A model generated the notes under the pieces. That model was not told the DNA's origin. It ran no database searches and was given only the letters and a program-made list of their open reading frames with translations. 63,379 nucleotides of DNA from Sphingomonas sp. ERG5 (GTDB lineage: Bacteria; Pseudomonadota; Alphaproteobacteria; Sphingomonadales; Sphingomonadaceae): positions 1-63,379 of the forward strand of contig NZ_JSXI01000039.1 in NCBI RefSeq assembly GCF_000803065.1, in the 5' to 3' direction. Shown here piece after piece: positions 56,731 through 63,379 of this stretch (position 1 is the first letter of the stretch; each line of letters begins with the position of its first letter). The translations under genes were made by a program, and so were the position numbers.

Positions 56731-56778
56731 AAAAAAAGCGGCGATGACGACTCGGGGGGCGGAGGGAGTCGTCATCGC
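56731..56778 (-). terminator. Terminator of the STN-receptor gene
   Basis: GCGATGACGACTC (56741-56753) and GAGTCGTCATCGC (56766-56778) form a perfect 13-base stem with a 12-base loop. On the minus strand it is followed by CGC and seven T residues (complement of 56731-56737). It lies 43 bases after the receptor stop. Confidence 0.9.
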
Positions 56779-56820
56779 CCGAGGGGGGAGTGAGGACTGA
56801 CCGATCCGGTCAGCCCGAAC

Positions 56821-59800
56821 TCAGAATTTCTTCGCCATGCTGAAACCGATAATGCGCGGGTCGAGCGTGAAGACGTTGGTGGTCAGCCCGCTGTCGTCGC
56901 TGTTGATGAAGGCGCCGGTGATCGGTGTGTCATCGAGCAGATTCTTGACATAGAGCTGGAAGGTGAGGCCGGATTCCGGACGTTCCAGCGTGACCGCCAG
57001 GTTGGCGTTGCCCCAGGAACGAAGCCGGTCGTTGACCGCATTATAGACCCGCGCCCAGCTTTTCCCCTGACGGTAATAATCGCCACGGACGGTCAGGCTC
57101 CACGCATTCATCGGGATGGTATATTGCGCCCCGATATTGGCGGTCCAATGCGGCGCGTTGGGCAATTCATGGCCGGAAAGATCGTCATAAAAACCCCTGC
57201 CTTGATTCTGACCCACATCGCGATAGGTCAGCGGGTCGTAGACGAAATCGCCATATGGATTGCCTGCCGGGAAGCCGAGGTTCAGGGCCTTGCTCGGAAA
57301 TGGGCAAAAGCCGGAAATGGAGAGGTTGACCAAATCCCGGCTGAACGGGTCGTCATACAGGATCTGCGCGAATTTTTCGACCAGCGCTTTGGGCGCAATG
57401 CAGTTTGATGCCTGTTGCAGCCACGGTTTGACGACCACCCAATCATCATGGCCCTGGGTCCGGTTCATGACATCGATCGATCGTTCGCCTTTGCCGATCT
57501 TCGTTCGCAACAGGCCGAGATTGGCATTGAAGCGGAGGCGCGGCGTGGTGCGCCAGATGGTCTCGAGCTCGAGACCCCAGGTCTGTGCGTCATAATTCTC
57601 GTTCTTCGTCGCGCGGTCGATGATCTGCGAGACCTGATAATCCTTATAATCATAGAAAAAGGCAGTGGCGTTGAGCTGGACCTTGCCGTTCGCGAAGCTG
57701 TTCTTGCTGCCGATCTCGAATGCATTGACGAATTCAGGCTTGAAGCGCGGATCGGTCTGGAAGAATCCGAGAAACTGTGGATCGGACCCGATCCCGGGCG
57801 AATTGGTGCCGCCCGCCTTATAGCCGCGCGCGTAGGACGCGTAGAGCAGACTGTCGTCGGTAAAGCTCAGGTCGGGCTTCCAGTCGACCACCAGGCGTCC
57901 GGTGACCTCACCCCATTTCTGCTTGATGTCGGGCAATGCCGGATAACCGCTGTTGACATAGCCGCCGCCATATAGTCCCGGCGTCAGCAGCGTCTGGGTC
58001 GGATAGGGCGTGGTGATCTTGATATCGCGGGTATAGCGCAGGCCGGCAGTGACTTTGAGCGCATCGCTCACCTGCCAGTAGAGTTCACCGAAGCCCGCCC
58101 AGCTTTTGGTACGCGCGACGTTGCGGCTGCGGAAGTAGTTATGTCCGTCGCCGTTGATCTTATCGATTGGATTGGGGTCGATATAAAGGCAGGTGGCGCC
58201 AAGGCTGCCGGGGTCAGGCTGGTTCTTGCCAGGCGGGCAATAGACGGGGACGCTGCCAGCGCCACCCGCTTCGCGATTGAGATAATTTACGCCCACCAAC
58301 GTGAAGGTGTTGTTGAAGACGAAATAATCCTCATCGATTTTGAAATCGAGATAGTTGACGCCGAGGTTGAAGTTCAGCGGCCCGTCAAAGGAGGATTGCA
58401 GGCGAAATTCCTGCGACCATTGACGGCTTTTCGCGCGGTTGAGATCAACCGCGAGATACCCCTTGGAGCAACCGAGCTGAGGGTCGCAAAATGCGCCGCC
58501 GGGCAACAGGTTGTAGGTCGGTTCCGGACCGTTCGGTCCGAACCAGAATAAATTCCCCAATGATGTGTCGGTAAAGATCGGCCTGGACTGGAAACGCGCA
58601 TAGTCCTGGGTCGAGTAATAATTGTCGCGCGTCCAGCCGGTCTGGGAAACCAGCTTCAACCCGTTGTTGATCTCGAATTCCAGGTTGAGTTGGGCGACAT
58701 CGTTCTTCGCCCGAAACTTCGGATCATAGCTGGTCGCGATCTCCCGCAGATTGCGCGATTGCACCGCACCCGCGAACGGATCGGTGCCGAAGGGAATGGC
58801 CGTGGCAAAGCCTGCGTAATTGCCATCCGCGTCCAAGAGTAAACCCACGCCGCCACCCGGGCCGGAACTGCCCGCGATCACATTGGGCAGGCTGGCGCCA
58901 TTGGGTATGCCAAACGCGGCGTCGTCATAGAGTGAACCCGCCTTGCACCCCTGGCTGAAAAAGCCGCCATTGGGCGTCGTTACCGGCGCGGCGCCGATCC
59001 TGGTCGGGCTGGGATCGTTATGGCATAGCTGTTTGCCGGTGCGGGAGCGGCTGTCATTTTCGCTGAAATGCTCCCACACCAGGCTCGCTTTGAAAGCGCT
59101 GCTTGGCTTCCAGGTGATCGATGCGCGGCCGCCCCACAGGTCGCGGCCGTTGACGCGGCGGTTGGTGGCCGTGTTGAAATCATAACCGTCGCGCTTGGTG
59201 AACGCCCCCGCAACCCGCACGGCCAGCGTATCGCCAAGCGGCACGTTAAGCATCCCGCTTGCCCGCATCGAGCCGTAATTGCCGGTTTCAACCTTGAAGT
59301 CCGCCTTGAGGCGATCGGGGGTCGCCAGATTGGGGATCATGTTGACCACACCGGCGGTCGCGTTGCGGCCGTACAGCGTGCCCTGGGGTCCGCGCAGCAC
59401 CTCGATCCGGTCAACGTCGAAATATTCCTGCTCGAACAGCCGGTTTCGCACCAGAGGCATCGAATTGAAGCTGATCGCCACCGCCGGGTCGGTGGTCACG
59501 GACAATGCCTGGGTGCCGATGCCGCGGATCTGGAAATTATAACTGGCGAAATTTGTCTTCGAAAAACTCACATTGGGCGTGCCGCGCAGCAGCTCGCTGC
59601 CGCCCTCGATCTTCTGCTCGTCCAGCGTCTTTGCCGTGAACACCGAGATCGCGATCGGCACGTCCTGAATCTTCTCCTCGCGCTTCTGCGCGGTGACGAT
59701 GATGTCCGGGCCGGGGTCGTTCTGCTCTGCCTCGGCCTGCGGCGCCGCGCGGATGATCACGACGCCCGTCTGCGTCCGGTCGTCGCTCACCGCCAGGCCG

Positions 59801-60063
59801 GTGCCGGCCAGGAGGCGCTGCAGTGCGGCGGCCACCGTCATGGTGCCGTGGACCGCGTTGGTGCGCTTCTCGCGAACGCTGTTGCCGTCGGCGACGATCT
59901 CGATCCCGGCCTGTTTGGCAAAGGCGGGAAGGCCGGTGGCGGCCGGTTGCGCGGCCAGGTCGAAGCTGCGCGTCTGCGCATGGGCCGGCGCCGCCACCAT
60001 GGCGATCGCCGCGACACCCGTCATCGCGCCGGCACGGAATCCCGGAACAGCAAATCCCCGCAT
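56821..60063 (-). CDS. TonB-dependent receptor with N-terminal STN signalling domain
   Basis: This 1080-residue FecA-like transducer has a signal peptide ending AHAQ, an STN domain (about 33-107: FDLAAQPAATGLPAFAKQAG through GVVIIRA), a plug (PDIIVTAQKREEKIQDVP, VLRGPQGTLYGRNATAGVVN) and a barrel ending MAKKF. In the FecIR system the STN domain touches the periplasmic part of FecR when ligand binds. AGGAGGGG precedes the start. It follows the FecR gene by 94 bases. A large barrel suggests a bulky ligand. Confidence 0.94.
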   Translation of the reverse strand: MRGFAVPGFRAGAMTGVAAIAMVAAPAHAQTRSFDLAAQPAATGLPAFAKQAGIEIVADGNSVREKRTNAVHGTMTVAAALQRLLAGTGLAVSDDRTQTGVVIIRAAPQAEAEQNDPGPDIIVTAQKREEKIQDVPIAISVFTAKTLDEQKIEGGSELLRGTPNVSFSKTNFASYNFQIRGIGTQALSVTTDPAVAISFNSMPLVRNRLFEQEYFDVDRIEVLRGPQGTLYGRNATAGVVNMIPNLATPDRLKADFKVETGNYGSMRASGMLNVPLGDTLAVRVAGAFTKRDGYDFNTATNRRVNGRDLWGGRASITWKPSSAFKASLVWEHFSENDSRSRTGKQLCHNDPSPTRIGAAPVTTPNGGFFSQGCKAGSLYDDAAFGIPNGASLPNVIAGSSGPGGGVGLLLDADGNYAGFATAIPFGTDPFAGAVQSRNLREIATSYDPKFRAKNDVAQLNLEFEINNGLKLVSQTGWTRDNYYSTQDYARFQSRPIFTDTSLGNLFWFGPNGPEPTYNLLPGGAFCDPQLGCSKGYLAVDLNRAKSRQWSQEFRLQSSFDGPLNFNLGVNYLDFKIDEDYFVFNNTFTLVGVNYLNREAGGAGSVPVYCPPGKNQPDPGSLGATCLYIDPNPIDKINGDGHNYFRSRNVARTKSWAGFGELYWQVSDALKVTAGLRYTRDIKITTPYPTQTLLTPGLYGGGYVNSGYPALPDIKQKWGEVTGRLVVDWKPDLSFTDDSLLYASYARGYKAGGTNSPGIGSDPQFLGFFQTDPRFKPEFVNAFEIGSKNSFANGKVQLNATAFFYDYKDYQVSQIIDRATKNENYDAQTWGLELETIWRTTPRLRFNANLGLLRTKIGKGERSIDVMNRTQGHDDWVVVKPWLQQASNCIAPKALVEKFAQILYDDPFSRDLVNLSISGFCPFPSKALNLGFPAGNPYGDFVYDPLTYRDVGQNQGRGFYDDLSGHELPNAPHWTANIGAQYTIPMNAWSLTVRGDYYRQGKSWARVYNAVNDRLRSWGNANLAVTLERPESGLTFQLYVKNLLDDTPITGAFINSDDSGLTTNVFTLDPRIIGFSMAKKF

Positions 60064-60157
60064 GAAAATCCCCTCCTGATCGTGAAGACGCTTGTGCGCC
60101 GTCGTTATTGATCAGGATGCCCGGGCCATGCGTTTCCGATGCCCGCGATGAAAAAAA

Positions 60158-61138
60158 TCAGCTGCCTTTCGGCGCAATATGAATGTCGCCGCTTGACGTC
60201 GTGAGCCGCGCGTCGAGCAATACGGCCACCGATCGCATGAATCTCTCGGGATCATCGACCTTGAAATAGCCGACGATCGGCGTGCGGCCCAGCACGGGGT
60301 CGTCGATGACCAGCTTGCGACGATTGTAACGGTTGAACTCCGTCACCGCATAATCCAGCGGCTCGCCGTTCAGCGCCAGGCCGCCGCTGCGCCAGGCCAA
60401 GGCGCGTTCGATTTCGGCGCCCGCCGGGACCGCGACGATCCTTGTGGTCGCGTCGGCCACGAACGCGCGCTCGCCGCCGCTCAACCGGGTCGGTTCGGTG
60501 CGATGGTCTCCGGTCCAGGTCTCCACGACACCCTGGGTCACCAATATGTCGACGCCGTCGGCATGGCGGCGCACCGAAAAGGCCGTTCCCACCGCGCGGA
60601 CATGCACATCACCCACTGACACCAGGAAGGGGCGCGCCTTGTCGTGCGCGACCTCGAACCAGGCCTCGCCATCGTCGAGGGTGATCTGCCGCGTCCGCTT
60701 CGCCATCGCCACCGTCAGCCGGCTCGCCGTATTGATCGTGGCAACGGACCCGTCGGAGAGCGACAGGCGCCGGACTTCGCCGATCGTGGTGGTGAAGCTC
60801 TCGCCGGCCGGCCAGAGCAGCCCGCCGCCGATCCCGGCGACGGCGGCGGCAATCAGCGCGCCGCCCCCGACCAGCTTGCGCCGGCTGAACAGCCGGGTGC
60901 CGGACGGCTCTTCGGCGGCGATGTCTTCGGGATCCGGGTCTTCCGGACCGGGCGTCCGGCCCGCCAGCGCGCGCCCGCGATCGAGATAGACCAACGCTGC
61001 CTCGGCACGCAGCAGGGCGCCCTCGCGGCGCGCGTCTGCGGCAAGCCACAGGTCGAGGTCGGCCTGATCGTTGGCGGTAAGGGGGCCGGCATCGCGACGG
61101 ATGGCCCAGCGCGCCGCGCCGTCCTCATCCATTGCCAT
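60158..61138 (-). CDS. FecR-family anti-sigma/sigma regulator
   Basis: This 326-residue inner-membrane regulator has a cytoplasmic DUF4880 segment (ARWAIRRDAGPLTANDQADL), one membrane helix (KLVGGGALIAAAVAGIGGGLLW, about 107-128) and a periplasmic FecR domain (FTTTIGEVRRLSLSDGSVAT, LDDGEAWFEVAHDKARPFLV). The C-terminal STN-like secretin-type part (ALNGEPLDYAVTEFNRYNRR) contacts the receptor. The ATG at 61138 has GGAGGG and overlaps the sigma gene by 14 bases. Confidence 0.93.
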   Translation of the reverse strand: MAMDEDGAARWAIRRDAGPLTANDQADLDLWLAADARREGALLRAEAALVYLDRGRALAGRTPGPEDPDPEDIAAEEPSGTRLFSRRKLVGGGALIAAAVAGIGGGLLWPAGESFTTTIGEVRRLSLSDGSVATINTASRLTVAMAKRTRQITLDDGEAWFEVAHDKARPFLVSVGDVHVRAVGTAFSVRRHADGVDILVTQGVVETWTGDHRTEPTRLSGGERAFVADATTRIVAVPAGAEIERALAWRSGGLALNGEPLDYAVTEFNRYNRRKLVIDDPVLGRTPIVGYFKVDDPERFMRSVAVLLDARLTTSSGDIHIAPKGS

Positions 61139-61709
61139 GATTGCCCTCCGTTTTCTCATCCCGCGTCCCCGATAAAGGCGTTTCAATGCTGCCATCGGCG
61201 GCCAATGCCTTCAGGATCAGCTTCAATCCGCGCGTCGCCTGTTGCTCGACGCTATGTTCGGCAATCCCCAGCCGCGTCGCGATCTCGCGCTGCGGCACGC
61301 CTTCGATCCGCCGCAGCTCGAAGATTTCGCGGCAGCGCGCGGGCAGCGCTTCGATCAACTGCCGGATCCGGTCCAGTTCGCGGCGCGCACCCGCGCGCCG
61401 CTCCGGGCCGGGGTCCTCGTCTTCGAGCACCATCGCCTGCATTTCGGTCAGGCTGTCGATGCGCACGATACGATCGCGCCGGATCCGCTGCAGCATCGCC
61501 ATCCGGGCGGTGGTGAACAGATAGGCCCGACCGTCGCGAATATGCGCGACGCTCTTCAATCGTGCGATGTTCAGATAAGCGTCCTGCACGATATCGTCGA
61601 TTTCCCAGGAGGAGGCCGCCATGCGCCGCAACCGGGCGCGCAGGGCTCCCTCGTGCGGAATGATGTTGCCCGCCACCCATGCCACGATTTCCGCCCGACT
61701 TTGCGTCAA
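61125..61709 (-). CDS. ECF sigma factor, FecI-type
   Basis: This 194-residue sigma factor has region 2 (IDDIVQDAYLNIARLKSVAH, with LFTTARMAMLQRIRRDR) and region 4 (EALPARCREIFELRRIEGVP, EIATRLGIAEHSVEQQATRG). It should direct RNA polymerase to the downstream receptor promoter. The start is a TTG at 61709 with AAAGG about 10 bases upstream; no ATG lies near it. It overlaps the FecR gene and is divergent from gspC. Confidence 0.92.
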   Translation of the reverse strand: MTQSRAEIVAWVAGNIIPHEGALRARLRRMAASSWEIDDIVQDAYLNIARLKSVAHIRDGRAYLFTTARMAMLQRIRRDRIVRIDSLTEMQAMVLEDEDPGPERRAGARRELDRIRQLIEALPARCREIFELRRIEGVPQREIATRLGIAEHSVEQQATRGLKLILKALAADGSIETPLSGTRDEKTEGNHGNG

Positions 61710-61855
61710 AACCGATCAGCCTTTCACGACCCCACCTGCTCTTCACCAGGATGCACGACGCCATGATTTCCGACGTTTCGGGACATCTTTGTTGTCGCCG
61801 ATGTTGAAATGACAGGCAGATTCGGGCTTGCCTAGTGTCGGCTCCCAACTTTGGC

Positions 61856-61895
61856 GTGTCATGGAAGGTTCACACTTGTGCCGTGTGACTGTAAC
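61856..61895 (+). promoter_or_regulatory. Weak PhoB-like phased repeats before gspC
   Basis: GTGTCAT at 61856 matches 6 of 7 positions of the Pho-box unit; CTGTAAC at 61889, three 11-base steps later, matches 5. The units between (GGTTCAC, GTGCCGT) match 3 and 4. This is weaker than the lipoprotein site and may be chance. Confidence 0.2.
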
Positions 61896-61937
61896 ACTGG
61901 CCGCCTAGCACCTGCGCGACCCGGGGGATTCTCTCAC

Positions 61938-62783
61938 ATGCGCCTCGCACTCGACGCCCGCGCGCGCCGTATCCTTCGGCGGCTACCGCGCACCAATGTC
62001 TACACGGCGCTCGAGCTTTTGCTGCTCGCGGTGCTGGCGGTGCAATGCGCGCGGCTGTTATGGATGATCGTCACGCCCGTCGGCCCGCTGGGCAATTGGC
62101 GCCCGGCCGAACCCGGTGTCGCCGGCTCACCCGCCGCGATCCTGCGCGGCTTCGATCCCTTTTTCCGGCTGAGTGCGGGCGGTGACGGCAAACCCGCTGT
62201 CGTGACCTCGCTGCAGATCACCCTGTTCGGCACGCGGATCGACGAAGCCGTGGGTGGCGGATCGGCGATCGTCGCCGGCCCCGACGGCGTGCAGCAAAGC
62301 GTCGCCGTGGGGGGAGAGATCATGCCCGGCGTGACGCTGAAGGCGGTCGCTTTCGACCATGTCACGATCGACCGTGGCGGTGCCGCGGAGGATCTGTTCC
62401 TCGATCAGTCGGGGGCGGTCGAAACCGTTGCGCCGGCAGCGTCCGGCTCCGGCGGCAACCCGGCGCCGGCCGCCGCTCCCGGCGCGGTCGGATCGCGCGC
62501 CACGACCCTGGCGCAGGTCCAATCCGATATCGGCTTCATCCCGCGCGTCGACAGCGGCCGCGTGACCGGGCTCGTCGTGCGCTCGCAAGGGTCGGGTGCG
62601 GCCTTTCGCGCCGCCAATCTGCGCGACGGCGACATCGTCACCGCGATCGCGGGCCGCGCGGTCACCGGCCAGGGCGATATTGAACGCCTGGCCGGGCAAT
62701 TCTCCGGCGGCGGCAATATTCCGCTGACCGTCGAACGCGGCAACACCACCATTCCACTTGTCATCTCGATAGCGAGCCAATGA
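61938..62783 (+). CDS. gspC: Type II secretion system protein C (GspC)
   Basis: This 281-residue inner-membrane protein has a short cytoplasmic tail, one membrane helix (TALELLLLAVLAVQCARLLW, about 22-41), a periplasmic homology region (LQITLFGTRIDEAVGGGSAI) that contacts the secretin, and a C-terminal PDZ-like domain (RVDSGRVTGLVVRSQGSGAA, LRDGDIVTAIAGRAVTGQGD). GspC links the inner-membrane platform to GspD and helps recruit substrates. It overlaps gspD by four bases and opens the operon. Confidence 0.9.
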   Translation: MRLALDARARRILRRLPRTNVYTALELLLLAVLAVQCARLLWMIVTPVGPLGNWRPAEPGVAGSPAAILRGFDPFFRLSAGGDGKPAVVTSLQITLFGTRIDEAVGGGSAIVAGPDGVQQSVAVGGEIMPGVTLKAVAFDHVTIDRGGAAEDLFLDQSGAVETVAPAASGSGGNPAPAAAPGAVGSRATTLAQVQSDIGFIPRVDSGRVTGLVVRSQGSGAAFRAANLRDGDIVTAIAGRAVTGQGDIERLAGQFSGGGNIPLTVERGNTTIPLVISIASQ

Positions 62784-63379
62784 AAAAACCGATTCTCGCC
62801 CCTGTTCTTGCCTGCCTGCTGGCCGGGCCGATTCTCGCGCAGACGACATTGAACGTCCGCGATGCGGATATCCGTGCCTTCATCGCCGATGCCGCCAAGG
62901 TGACCGGACGCACCTTCATCATCGACAATCGGGTGCAGGGCAAGGTGACGGTGGTGACCGATCGCCCGCTCAGTCGCTCCGAATATTTCGAGGTGTTTCT
63001 CTCGACCCTGCGCGCCAATGGCCTGGTCGCCGTACCGACCTCCAACGGCGCGCTCCGCGTGCAGCCGATCGATAATGCCGCGTCGCAGCCGAGCCGGGTC
63101 GGATCGCGCGGCGCATCGCGCAACAGCTTCGTGACCGAGGTGATCCGGTTGCGCTCGATCGATTCGGCCTCGGCGGTGGAAACGGTGCGCGCGCTGGTCA
63201 GTCCGCAAGGATCGGTCACCGCCAATCGCGGCGGCAATTCGATCGTCGTGGTCGATTTCGCCGACAATGTCCGCCGCGTGCGCGAAGTGCTGCGCCAGAT
63301 CGACACCGACAATGCCGCGACCCGCGTCGTCGCGCTGAAAAACGCCGGCGCGCGGGAAATCGCCAGCGCGTTGCAGGCG
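62780..63379 (+). CDS. gspD: Type II secretion system secretin GspD, N-terminal part
   Basis: The frame runs off the window after 200 codons. A signal peptide ending ILAQ is followed by the N0 domain (TLNVRDADIRAFIADAAKVT, TFIIDNRVQGKVTVVTDRPL) and the first KH-like N1 domain (VIRLRSIDSASAVETVRALV, NSIVVVDFADNVRRVREVL). These periplasmic domains bind GspC and substrates; the outer-membrane gate lies beyond the window. The ATG overlaps the gspC stop. Confidence 0.93.
   Translation, partial: MKKPILAPVLACLLAGPILAQTTLNVRDADIRAFIADAAKVTGRTFIIDNRVQGKVTVVTDRPLSRSEYFEVFLSTLRANGLVAVPTSNGALRVQPIDNAASQPSRVGSRGASRNSFVTEVIRLRSIDSASAVETVRALVSPQGSVTANRGGNSIVVVDFADNVRRVREVLRQIDTDNAATRVVALKNAGAREIASALQA

Overview
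The window is GC-rich, gene-dense chromosomal DNA that looks like a sphingomonad (Sphingomonas or a close relative in the Alphaproteobacteria). I base this on three TonB-dependent receptors, the FecI/FecR pair, GatCAB, the SPOR and ParA-like proteins, the many ATGA gene overlaps, and the dispersed GTCACCCCGG and TTCGACAAGCTCAG inverted repeats. This is recognition by eye; no database search was possible.

Layout. 1-1972 is the end of an integrated element: an IS3-type insertion sequence cut by the window edge, an AlpA-like regulator and a tyrosine integrase abutting the 3' end of tRNA-Arg(CCU). 2222-5317 is a fused-permease ABC importer with no binding protein, behind a structured leader. 5535-7425 holds a SWIB protein and glutathione-dependent formaldehyde dehydrogenase. 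7464-10076 is an orphan TonB receptor. 10305-12054 is a folate/pterin cluster (folE, a FolM-like reductase, folB). 12410-19449 holds an OsmC-like protein, leuA with a leucine-rich leader peptide, a TMEM175-type channel, YceI, and ilvB-ilvN-ilvC. 19528-22837 has miaA and serB, which share a CATG at their divergent starts, then a secreted unknown.

22863-26925 is the most system-like block: a Sel1/SPOR protein divergent from an operon of an orphan ParA-type ATPase, a histidine-rich putative ribbon-helix-helix protein and a TPR-like/SPOR protein, with a CtrA-like site between. I infer a cell-cycle-linked positioning or division module. 26965-30346 has a degenerate dihydroorotase (probably non-catalytic), pyrB, DUF805 and ruvX. 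31754-35398 is gatC-gatA-(small membrane protein)-gatB. 35493-37406 carries secreted and small unknown proteins, followed by tRNA-Leu(UAG). 37710-42623 is the proteostasis cluster tig, a glycosyltransferase, clpP and clpX; lon and hup follow at 48136-51023, separated by a Ca2+/H+ antiporter, a GNAT enzyme, a membrane methyltransferase and an M1 peptidase operon. tRNA-Val(CAC) lies at 51175.

51569-63379 is an envelope uptake/secretion region: a lipoprotein probably of beta-helix type plus a TonB receptor behind PhoB-like repeats, a 2-oxoglutarate oxygenase, an ECF sigma/FecR/STN-receptor signalling set, and the start of a type II secretion operon (gspC, gspD cut by the window end). No CRISPR array was seen.
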